Source: a virus. Taken from it: a DNA stretch of 62,845 nucleotides. The position numbers and the translations under genes are program-made. Location: the IMG/VR virus record IMGVR_UViG_3300032236_000207, positions 1 to 62,845 of that record. One strand, written 5' to 3'. A model generated the notes under the pieces. It was given only the letters and a program-made list of their open reading frames with translations. It was not told the origin of the DNA and made no database searches. Shown here in pieces: positions 1-7,020 of the stretch. How positions within the stretch are numbered: the stretch's first letter is position 1; every line of letters begins with the position of its first letter.

Positions 1-120
1 GATACGGTGAGAGATGCAATTTCGGGGGAACTCAGAAGCGCTTTGACGGCTACCATACTTTACGACTATCAACTTGAAACCAGAATAAAAGACGTAGTCA
101 AAAACCAAATGAGCAAATAG
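1..120 (+). CDS. 3' end of an unidentified phage gene
   Basis: Frame 1 is open from the left edge to a TAG at 118-120, giving the last 39 residues of a protein whose start lies outside the window. The fragment has an alternating hydrophobic and charged pattern (DAISGELRSAL and LETRIKDVVKNQM) typical of a helical tail. The AGGAG ribosome binding site of the next gene overlaps this stop codon, so the two are probably co-transcribed. Function unknown. Confidence 0.5.
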   Translation, partial: DTVRDAISGELRSALTATILYDYQLETRIKDVVKNQMSK

Positions 121-129
121 GAGTTAACA

Positions 130-477
130 ATGGGAAAGATGAAAGAACATATGGAAAATGAACAACTAGACGCCGCCCTCATTCTCGAGGGAGAACTAAA
201 GCGACGATGCAACGAAATTGTTGAGCGGGTCGTGGTCAACATGGTGGGCTCAATCATCCATGAGGAACTAAATAAGTACAAAGCCGAGATGATGTTAGAA
301 ATCAGCATAGCAATTGGCAAAAGTCTTAAGGTGGTAGAAAATGAGGAGCGCAAACCACTTTGGGAGGCAACCCCCGAGGAGTTTGGTTTGACCCACGAAG
401 AACTTAACACTCACAACATTGAAAAGGTGACCCATGCCGTACGTGAACAAACCCCGCCCCTACAAAAAGGAATATAA
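130..477 (+). CDS. hypothetical protein, 115 aa
   Basis: I do not recognise this protein. The start is supported by AGGAG at 119-123 with a 6-nt spacer. The N-terminal two thirds is Glu/Lys-rich and looks helical, while the tail after about residue 75 (LWEATPEEFGLTHEEL) is less charged. It overlaps the start of the HNH-like gene by 44 nt, as is usual for compact phage operons. It has no membrane segment, Cys cluster or known catalytic motif. Confidence 0.6.
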   Translation: MGKMKEHMENEQLDAALILEGELKRRCNEIVERVVVNMVGSIIHEELNKYKAEMMLEISIAIGKSLKVVENEERKPLWEATPEEFGLTHEELNTHNIEKVTHAVREQTPPLQKGI

Positions 478-712
478 GCAACAAGTCGCCCGTGGCGAAC
501 ATGAAGCCCGCATGGACAGGCAACGTGCTCGAAACGAGATGGACAAGAAGGGAATTAACCGAGCCGGAAAAGACATCGACCACTCGATTCCCCTTAGCAA
601 AGGAGGCACAAACGCACCTAGTAACTTGAAGCTGAAAAGCCCAAGCGCTAACCGTTCGTTTAGCCGTAACTCAGACCACACCGTCAAGGTGAACAAACCG
701 AAGAAAAAATGA
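434..712 (+). CDS. HNH endonuclease-like protein
   Basis: A 92-residue basic protein. Near residues 48-66 it carries DIDHSIPLSKGGTN followed by SNLKL and then NRSF, which is the spacing of the beta-beta-alpha metal fold of small phage HNH proteins (DH, then N, then a third His/Asn). The first CxxC zinc knuckle present in many HNH proteins is absent, so this is a short variant. Small phage HNH proteins act as nicking or packaging-associated nucleases. Here it sits beside a helicase rather than the terminase, so a role in replication or recombination is as likely. The family call is firm; activity is inferred. Confidence 0.75.
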   Translation: MPYVNKPRPYKKEYKQQVARGEHEARMDRQRARNEMDKKGINRAGKDIDHSIPLSKGGTNAPSNLKLKSPSANRSFSRNSDHTVKVNKPKKK

Positions 713-918
713 GGCACGGTTTAAATTTAGAGCAAATGCAAACAGCTTGGATTGCTAGGTTTGGCACAGGTTGGGTAGATGGTTTGGATGTATGCGAGGA
801 TGATTTTTTCTTTTACCTTTTGGCCGATCTATCTCGACTTGATTCTCTAGATGTAAACCGACCAACCGAGCAATACAAAATTAAAGTAACACAATACAAA
901 ATTAAAGTACCACAATGA
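709..918 (+). CDS. hypothetical protein, 69 aa, with tandem C-terminal repeat
   Basis: The start ATG overlaps the stop of the HNH-like gene (ATGA), and its own stop overlaps the helicase start, so it is translationally coupled on both sides. The body is rich in aromatic and acidic residues (CEDDFFFYLLADLSRLD). The last 14 residues are two copies of QYKIKV-(T/P)-Q encoded by a 21-nt tandem repeat. Function is unknown. Confidence 0.55.
   Translation: MRHGLNLEQMQTAWIARFGTGWVDGLDVCEDDFFFYLLADLSRLDSLDVNRPTEQYKIKVTQYKIKVPQ
871..912 (+). repeat. 21-bp tandem duplication inside a coding end
   Basis: Two adjacent copies of CAATACAAAATTAAAGTA plus three bases (871-891 and 892-912) differ only in the final triplet. 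The unit is a multiple of three and keeps the reading frame, so it lengthens the upstream protein by seven residues. Confidence 0.85.
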
Positions 919-2303
919 AACTATCAGAGTATGAGTGGCCCCGTCCCCACGGGTTCACCCCGTTCGATCATCAGAAGACAACATCAGAGTTTTTAGTTAA
1001 TAACCGCAAAGCGTTCTGCTTCAACGAGCAGGGCACAGGTAAAACGGCATCAGTCATATGGGCAGTTGATTACCTCATGCAGTTAGGGTTAGTGAAGCGA
1101 GTGTTAGTGATTTGTCCGCTGTCAATCATGAAGTCCGCATGGCAACAAGACTTGTTCAAGTTCGCCATTCACCGCACGGTGTCCGTTGCTTACGGGGCGG
1201 CAAAGAAGCGCAAGGAAATCGTCAACGCAGGTTCTGAGTTTGTCATCATCAATTTCGATGGTGTTGGCATCGTCAAGAAGGAACTCATGGATGGGGGCTT
1301 TGACCTCATCGTGGTTGACGAGGCGTCCGCCTACAAGAACAACAAGACCGAGCGTTGGAAAGACCTGCGCGACTTGACTAGAGTTATCAAGGGCTTATGG
1401 ATGCTGACTGGAACACCAGCAGCTCAGTCTCCTGTGGATGCTTTCGGATTGGCAAGGTTGGTTAACCCTACCGCTGTCCCTCTGTATGTGTCGCACTTCA
1501 AAGACCAAGTCATGTACAAGGTGAGCGACTTCCGTTGGATACCACGCCCCGAGGCCAAGCACATTGTGCACAAGGCACTGCAACCCGCAATTAGGTTTGA
1601 GAAGAAAGACTGCTTAGACCTACCGCCCGTAACCTTTGTAGACCGTGATGCCCCGCTGACACCACAACAGTTGGCGTACTACAAGAAGCTAAAGCAAGAG
1701 ATGCTGATTGAGGCCGACGGTGAAGAAATCTCCGCAGTCAATGCCGCAGTGAAAATCAACAAGCTATTGCAGATATCCGGTGGTGCGGTTTATACCGACG
1801 CAGGTGAAGTCTTAGAGTTCGATGTGTCAAGCCGACTCAAGGTGGTGCACGAGGTAGTTGAGGAGACTAGCAATAAAGTATTGGTGTTCGTACCGTTCAC
1901 GCATACGATTGAATTGCTAGAGAAGTACTTGACCAAGCATGGCATAGCAAGCGAAGTCATCAACGGAAGCGTGAGCGTCAACAAGCGCACAGACATAGTT
2001 ACGCACTTCCAAAACAATCCGCAACCAAAAGTCCTAATCATTCAGCCTCAGGCCGCATCCCACGGACTTACCCTTACTGCCGCCGACACAATCATCTGGT
2101 ACGCTCCGTGTACTAGTGTAGAAACATACCTCCAAGCCAACGCTCGCATTGACAGGCCCGGCCAAGTTAATGCCATGACTATCGTCCACCTCAGTGGTAG
2201 TCAAGTTGAGCGCAGGATGTATTCCCTACTACGGGGTAACGTAGCAAACCACAGCGAGATTATTGACCTGTACAAACAAGAAATTATTTCTGAAGGTACT
2301 TGA
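915..2303 (+). CDS. SNF2-family / superfamily 2 DNA helicase-translocase
   Basis: A 462-residue protein with the ordered motifs of SF2 SNF2-like ATPases: Walker A EQGTGKT (38-44), motif Ia ICPLS (66-70), motif II DEAS (135-138), motif III LTGTP (164-168), motif V near ASHGLTLTAADT, and motif VI NARIDRPGQ near 408-416 with its arginine finger. Both RecA lobes are present, and the length matches compact phage SNF2 proteins that lack accessory domains. It likely translocates on double-stranded DNA during replication or recombination. The start overlaps the previous stop. The gene ends just before a strong promoter. Confidence 0.9.
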   Translation: MKLSEYEWPRPHGFTPFDHQKTTSEFLVNNRKAFCFNEQGTGKTASVIWAVDYLMQLGLVKRVLVICPLSIMKSAWQQDLFKFAIHRTVSVAYGAAKKRKEIVNAGSEFVIINFDGVGIVKKELMDGGFDLIVVDEASAYKNNKTERWKDLRDLTRVIKGLWMLTGTPAAQSPVDAFGLARLVNPTAVPLYVSHFKDQVMYKVSDFRWIPRPEAKHIVHKALQPAIRFEKKDCLDLPPVTFVDRDAPLTPQQLAYYKKLKQEMLIEADGEEISAVNAAVKINKLLQISGGAVYTDAGEVLEFDVSSRLKVVHEVVEETSNKVLVFVPFTHTIELLEKYLTKHGIASEVINGSVSVNKRTDIVTHFQNNPQPKVLIIQPQAASHGLTLTAADTIIWYAPCTSVETYLQANARIDRPGQVNAMTIVHLSGSQVERRMYSLLRGNVANHSEIIDLYKQEIISEGT

Positions 2304-2327
2304 CAATGTCAAATGTTGTGATACACT
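2300..2327 (+). promoter_or_regulatory. sigma-70 promoter with operator-like inverted repeat over the -35
   Basis: TTGACA at 2300-2305, a 16-nt spacer and TACACT at 2322-2327 with an extended TG before the -10. The -35 box lies inside the inverted repeat TTGAC-AAT-GTCAA (2300-2312). A near-identical promoter occurs at 61147-61174, which argues that this one is real and possibly regulated through the repeat. It would drive the genes from 2357 to 6948. Confidence 0.75.
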
Positions 2328-2356
2328 GACCAACCAAAAACAAAATGGAGCTAACG

Positions 2357-2794
2357 ATGGACGCAGAAGTTCAGGACGAAGTCACCCCCGTCCGACCCGA
2401 CATACCCCTAGACAAACTCACGATGATTTACATCAAGATTCGTGATGCGCGTGATGCACTCACCGCAAAATACAAAGCCGACCACGCAGAGTTAGAAGAA
2501 CAACTCACAGTGATTGAGCAACAGATGCTAGAGACCTGCAAAGAGCAAGGCGCTGATAGCATACGCACCCCACATGGCACGATCGTTCGTTCAGTTAAGT
2601 CACGGTACTGGACTAACGATTGGGATTCTATGTACGCCTTCATCGAAGAAGTTGGCGACTTTGGCCTGTTAGAGAAGAGACTTCATCAGACACACATGAA
2701 AGAGTTTCTTGCAGAGAATCCAGACATTTATCCGAAAGGACTCAATGTCGAAAATGAATTTACCGTGGTAGTTAGACGTTCAAAGGAAAAATGA
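2357..2794 (+). CDS. small acidic coiled-coil protein of the replication operon
   Basis: An ATG also exists at 2345, but GGAG at 2347-2350 is placed ideally (6 nt) for the ATG at 2357, so I prefer the 145-residue form. The first half is a predicted coiled coil (DARDALTAKYKADHAELEEQ and following). The second half carries a conserved-looking block with RTPHGTIVRSVKSRYWTNDW and LEKRLHQTHMKEFL. The arrangement resembles Gam-like host-nuclease inhibitors and other phage proteins encoded beside ssDNA-binding proteins, but I cannot assign it firmly. It is the first gene after the 2300 promoter. Confidence 0.65.
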   Translation: MDAEVQDEVTPVRPDIPLDKLTMIYIKIRDARDALTAKYKADHAELEEQLTVIEQQMLETCKEQGADSIRTPHGTIVRSVKSRYWTNDWDSMYAFIEEVGDFGLLEKRLHQTHMKEFLAENPDIYPKGLNVENEFTVVVRRSKEK

Positions 2795-2795
2795 G

Positions 2796-3695
2796 ATGAG
2801 TGACTTAACACTTTTAAACCAAGACCTCCCCGACTTTTTGCAAACAGCAGGAGTTAGCGAGCTTACAAAACAATTAGCTGGTCGTACTGGCGTCAAGCGC
2901 ATCGTGCCTAAAAACGGAATCTTCCGTAAGACGGTCGGTGGTGAGGAAATGGGCAAGGTCAAAGGTAACTTAAATGTTATCGTGGTCAGTGCATCTCCCA
3001 AAGTTGGACGTATCTTCTACGCTAAGCAGTGGACACCCGAAGCGGAGCCATCTGCACCCGATTGTTTTTCTAACGACGGCCAAGCGCCCGACGCAAGTTC
3101 AGCCAACCCACAAGCAGCCCGTTGCGATTCATGCGATCAGAACATCAAAGGTTCCGGTCAAGGTAACTCTAAGGCTTGCCGTTACTCACGTCGTATTGCC
3201 GTGGTGTTGGAAGAGGACTTTGGTTCTTCACTCGAGGGCGAGGTTTATCAAATGAACTTGGCATCTAAGTCTTTGTTTGGCGAAAGCGTTGGCGACAACA
3301 CCCACCCATTCGAGAGCTACACCAAGTATTTGGCTAACAACGGCAAGAGCTTGGACTATGTCGTTACACAGTTGAGCTTCAACGAAGACAACGACAACCA
3401 GTCTATTCTGTTTACGCCGACACGTTTCATCAACAAAGGTGAGTACGCAGTAACTAGCAAAGTTGCAGCTAAGCCCGAAGTGCAGAAGATGGTCATCATG
3501 ACTCCATACCAAGCCGACGCTGCTGGCAAACCTAAACTCGAGGCACCCAAGCCCGTAGTGAAGGCAACCCCTGTGACTGAGGATGATGCAGTCGAGGAGC
3601 CAAAGAAGCGTGAGTCTAAGAAGGCCGAAGCACCGACACCTACACCCAAGAAGAGCTTGGACTCCGTAGTTGCGGCTTGGACTGACGAGGAGTAA
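2796..3695 (+). CDS. putative ssDNA-binding / replication accessory protein
   Basis: A 299-residue protein. The N-terminal region has a basic core (KRIVPKNGIFRKTVGGEEM). Residues around 89-126 contain four cysteines, including CDSC and KAC, that could bind zinc. The next part looks beta-rich. The last 60 residues form a Pro/Lys/Glu-rich linker ending in the acidic AAWTDEE. A folded core plus a flexible acidic tail, encoded immediately before a primase-helicase, is the usual arrangement of phage single-stranded DNA-binding proteins. I infer that role from layout and composition. No OB-fold signature can be confirmed by eye. Confidence 0.5.
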   Translation: MSDLTLLNQDLPDFLQTAGVSELTKQLAGRTGVKRIVPKNGIFRKTVGGEEMGKVKGNLNVIVVSASPKVGRIFYAKQWTPEAEPSAPDCFSNDGQAPDASSANPQAARCDSCDQNIKGSGQGNSKACRYSRRIAVVLEEDFGSSLEGEVYQMNLASKSLFGESVGDNTHPFESYTKYLANNGKSLDYVVTQLSFNEDNDNQSILFTPTRFINKGEYAVTSKVAAKPEVQKMVIMTPYQADAAGKPKLEAPKPVVKATPVTEDDAVEEPKKRESKKAEAPTPTPKKSLDSVVAAWTDEE

Positions 3696-3697
3696 AC

Positions 3698-3946
3698 GTG
3701 GCAGGCTACAGCTTAAATTTGGTCTTGGCTAACAAAGCCGCAGATTCAAAACATGTGGGTGTAGCTTTAGGTCGTATTTGTATCAAAGCTGGCGTTGCAG
3801 TTTCCCTCGTAGCATGGAAATTCGGCGTCAGCCGTCAGACGGTTTACAACTGGTTCGAAGGGCGGGTAACTCCAAACAATCGAATGGTTGGACCTATCAA
3901 AGAATACACCGCGACCTTAAAGCAAGAATACAAAAATGGCATTTGA
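3698..3946 (+). CDS. small helix-turn-helix protein
   Basis: 82 residues from a GTG start two bases after the previous stop, with GAGGAG upstream. Residues about 33-56 (VSLVAWKFGVSRQTVYNWFEG) match a helix-turn-helix of the Cro/XRE or resolvase type: a small residue at the turn (FGVS) and a recognition helix SRQTVYNW. The C terminus is a short basic helix. It overlaps the primase-helicase start by 11 nt. It could be a transcriptional regulator of the early genes or an origin-binding factor; the sequence does not separate these. Confidence 0.7.
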   Translation: MAGYSLNLVLANKAADSKHVGVALGRICIKAGVAVSLVAWKFGVSRQTVYNWFEGRVTPNNRMVGPIKEYTATLKQEYKNGI

Positions 3947-6785
3947 TCTACTCGACACCGTGCTCCCACCGGAGGGACGGTACTGTGTAATCGGAATCGA
4001 GAATAAAGAACCCGATCAAAGATTTGCGGATACGAGAGAAGAAGCTGAAGAACTAATCCAAGACTTTGTTAGTCAAAAGATTGATGCCTACTTTGCCTGT
4101 GCCAAATTTGGTCCGGCGAACAATAGGACTCATGAAAACGCACTGTACTTCCGCGCATTGTGGATGGACATTGACTGCGGCCCTACCAAGGGTGTGCCTA
4201 ACGCTAAGGGAAAGATTGAGGGCTATCTAGATCAAGAGATCGGGATGGCAGAGTTTCAGAAGTTCTGCAAAACCGTTGGATTACATAGACCCATACTGGT
4301 GAACTCCGGCAACGGGATTCACGCTTACTGGTTGTTTGACCGCACGCTCACTCGTAAAGAGTGGACACCGCTGGCTAAGCGACTAAAAGCCCTGTGCAAA
4401 GAACACAACTTGATCGTTGATGGGTCGGTGTTTGAAGCATCGCGTGTGTTGCGCCCGATGAACTCGGCTAACTTTAAGAACAAGGATGACCCTAAACCCG
4501 TCACCATTCTTAACGAGCACACTAAGCCTCTGTCGTATGAAGCCTTCAAGGAACTACTCGGCGCCCCTGAGCCCGAGGAAGAACCAGATTTTGTGCCGAG
4601 AGCGATGAGCCCAATGATGGAAGCATTGATGGGCAACAAGGTCAAGAAGTTCAAGACCATCATGATGCTTGGCGAGAAAGGTTGCGCGCAGTTGAATTAC
4701 TGCTACGAGAACCAAGCCGAGTTGAGTGAACCACTGTGGATGTCGGCACTCTCCATACCTGCGTTCTGCGTAGATGGAGATAAAGCTGCCCACAAGATGT
4801 CAGAGAAGCACCCCGAGTATGACCCGTCAGAGGTCAACGGGAAATTAAGAAACATAAGAAAGAACGGTGGACCACACCACTGCGACACATTTGAGGAGCG
4901 AAATCCCGGAGGTTGTGAGGGTTGTCCTCACCGTGGCAAGTTCAAATCCCCCATCGTATTGGGCGTGGAGATTGAGCAAGCGACCGAAGAAGACAACGAA
5001 GTAGAAGTTGAAACCGACGAAGGTACCACCAAGTACCAAATACCCGAGTATCCGTTTCCGTTCTTCCGTGGGAAGAAAGGTGGCATCTATGTCAAGCCAC
5101 AGCAAGAGGATGAAGAAGGCGAGCCAAAGCTAGTCTATGAGCATGACCTCTACGTGATTAAGCGGATGCGGGACAAAGAGCTAGGAGAGATGGCGCTGTT
5201 TAGGCATCACCTACCGCACGACGGTATGAAAGAGTTTGCTATTACGACGGCATCCATATCTTCTAAAGACGAGCTGCGCAAGCAACTTGCACAACAGGGA
5301 GTGATGGCACACCACAAGCAGTATGAAAACCTTGCCACGTATGTCGTTACGTCAGTCAAAAATTTACAGTACACAAAGAAAGCAGAGCTAATGAGAACAC
5401 AATTCGGATGGGTAGATGGGGATAGTAAATTTATTATGGGTGACAAAGAGATCACCAAAGACGGCACGTTCTACAGCCCGCCGTCATCAACAACAGACTT
5501 CTTTGCCGAGAAGATTCATACCAAAGGCGACATGGAGAAGTGGAAAGAAGTATTTAATCTGTATGCAAAGCCCGGAATGGAGCCCCATGCATTTGCCGCT
5601 CTTACGGCATTCGGCGCCCCGTTGTTTAAGTTCACAGGCTTGAAGGGCGCAATCATCAACGTTATTTATGAGCAGGCCGGATCAGGAAAATCAACCATCC
5701 TGCGCATGTGTAACAGCGTCTACGGTATGCCTTATGAACTTATGGCTATCGAAAAAGATACGTTAAACGCCAAGATGCAACAACTGGGTGTGATGAACAA
5801 CCTGCCCAATACGATTGACGAAATCACCAACATGCTGCCCAAGGAGTTCTCCGACTTGGCATACGGTATCAGTCAAGGCCGAGGCAAACACCGCGTCAAG
5901 GGTTCAGAGAACGCACTGCGCGTTAACAATACTTCTTGGCAGAACATGACCTTGGCATCGGCTAACGCAGCCTTCCACGAAAAATTGCTCATGCTCAAGA
6001 GCTCGCCAGATGGTGAGTCCGTGCGTCTACTAGAGTACAAGATTGAGCCTAACGACTTAATCGGCATGGCTTATGGCAAGGAGATGTTTGACCATCAGCT
6101 CAACGAAAACTACGGCCACGCTGGTGAAATCTACCTCAGTTGGTTAGTCAACAATTTGGAGTCGGCTAAGTCTGACTACAAGATGATTCAAGCCAAGATC
6201 GACAAAGATGTGCAGTTCACATCACGTGAGCGGTTCTGGTCTGCTGTCTGCGCCACCATCATTACTGGCGGTCTGATTGCTAAGAACCTTGGTCTGCACG
6301 ACTACGACATGAAAGCCATCTACCAGTGGATGAAGAAGATGCTGTCTGAAATGCGTGTTGACATCAAGCCGCCGACCGACTCACCTGTCACGGCTCTTGG
6401 TGAGTTTGTAAATGCTCACTTAGCTTTGAACACACTGGTTGTCAACGGTGAGGTTGATGCACGTACGAGTATGCAGTCTATGCCTACTATGGAACCGCGA
6501 GGGGAGCTATTGATACGCTACGAGCCAGATACCAAACACCTCTACGTGTCTGCAAAGCACTTCAAAGAGTTCTGCGTCAAGCAACAAATTAACTACAAAG
6601 GGCTGCTTAAAGCCCTGACCGACCAGCAGATTCTGTTGGAGACCGTTAACAAGCGTATGTCTAAGGGCATGAAGCTGTCGTCACCAGTGGTGCGTACATT
6701 AAAGTTTGACGCTGGCAAATCTGAATTCCTACAACTTGACACAATGGCTGCAGATGAAGATCGAGACAGTGTCGTATCAGATTGA
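3936..6785 (+). CDS. primase-helicase (AEP-type primase domain fused to DUF927-like ATPase)
   Basis: 949 residues. The N-terminal part has archaeo-eukaryotic primase signatures: the metal-binding MDID (D78 and D80) and SGNGIHAYW (124-132) with its catalytic histidine. A Cys/His cluster near 313-335 (CDTF, then CEGCPHRGKF) resembles the Fe-S or zinc site beside such primases. The C-terminal half resembles DUF927 helicases, with Walker A AGSGKST near residue 580 and an acidic Walker B-like segment (TIDEIT). It would unwind DNA and prime it at the replication fork. It is the only clear replication enzyme here. Confidence 0.85.
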   Translation: MAFDLLDTVLPPEGRYCVIGIENKEPDQRFADTREEAEELIQDFVSQKIDAYFACAKFGPANNRTHENALYFRALWMDIDCGPTKGVPNAKGKIEGYLDQEIGMAEFQKFCKTVGLHRPILVNSGNGIHAYWLFDRTLTRKEWTPLAKRLKALCKEHNLIVDGSVFEASRVLRPMNSANFKNKDDPKPVTILNEHTKPLSYEAFKELLGAPEPEEEPDFVPRAMSPMMEALMGNKVKKFKTIMMLGEKGCAQLNYCYENQAELSEPLWMSALSIPAFCVDGDKAAHKMSEKHPEYDPSEVNGKLRNIRKNGGPHHCDTFEERNPGGCEGCPHRGKFKSPIVLGVEIEQATEEDNEVEVETDEGTTKYQIPEYPFPFFRGKKGGIYVKPQQEDEEGEPKLVYEHDLYVIKRMRDKELGEMALFRHHLPHDGMKEFAITTASISSKDELRKQLAQQGVMAHHKQYENLATYVVTSVKNLQYTKKAELMRTQFGWVDGDSKFIMGDKEITKDGTFYSPPSSTTDFFAEKIHTKGDMEKWKEVFNLYAKPGMEPHAFAALTAFGAPLFKFTGLKGAIINVIYEQAGSGKSTILRMCNSVYGMPYELMAIEKDTLNAKMQQLGVMNNLPNTIDEITNMLPKEFSDLAYGISQGRGKHRVKGSENALRVNNTSWQNMTLASANAAFHEKLLMLKSSPDGESVRLLEYKIEPNDLIGMAYGKEMFDHQLNENYGHAGEIYLSWLVNNLESAKSDYKMIQAKIDKDVQFTSRERFWSAVCATIITGGLIAKNLGLHDYDMKAIYQWMKKMLSEMRVDIKPPTDSPVTALGEFVNAHLALNTLVVNGEVDARTSMQSMPTMEPRGELLIRYEPDTKHLYVSAKHFKEFCVKQQINYKGLLKALTDQQILLETVNKRMSKGMKLSSPVVRTLKFDAGKSEFLQLDTMAADEDRDSVVSD

Positions 6786-6948
6786 GTGGAAAAAGTTCCG
6801 CAAGGGGTACAGCTTCTTTGTACCCTGCATAGATGAAAAAGCCGCACGGGAAGAGCTAAACCGTGTGGCTAAAAGATTAAAGATGGATATTGTTACAAAA
6901 GTAGTGTTGCTAGACGGCATCAAGGGACTGCGCGTTTGGCGTGTTTGA
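6754..6948 (+). CDS. hypothetical protein, 64 aa
   Basis: I chose the ATG at 6754 (protein MKIETVSYQIEWKKFRKGYS...), which overlaps the primase-helicase by 32 nt. A longer reading from 6706 would lie mostly inside the upstream gene. The product is basic with an alternating pattern (KGYSFFVPCIDEKAAREEL, then KMDIVTKVVL) suggesting a small alpha/beta fold. It is the last gene before the terminator. Function unknown. Confidence 0.6.
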   Translation: MKIETVSYQIEWKKFRKGYSFFVPCIDEKAAREELNRVAKRLKMDIVTKVVLLDGIKGLRVWRV

Positions 6949-6997
6949 TGTAGACTAGCGTTGATTTCTGTAGGATGTTAGCTCCATCCCTCCCTTA

Positions 6998-7020
6998 CCC
7001 CGCTTCGGCGGGGATTTTTT
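6998..7020 (+). terminator. rho-independent terminator of the left-arm operon
   Basis: CCCCGC (6998-7003), loop TTCG, GCGGGG (7008-7013), then A and six T (7015-7020). The UUCG tetraloop and T-run are on the plus strand, so it ends rightward transcription. The T-run overlaps the stop codon of the convergent giant gene. Confidence 0.95.

Noticed and set aside
69-410. 113-codon minus-strand frame at the left edge
   Set aside because: Antisense to two coupled plus-strand genes; Ser-rich shadow composition.
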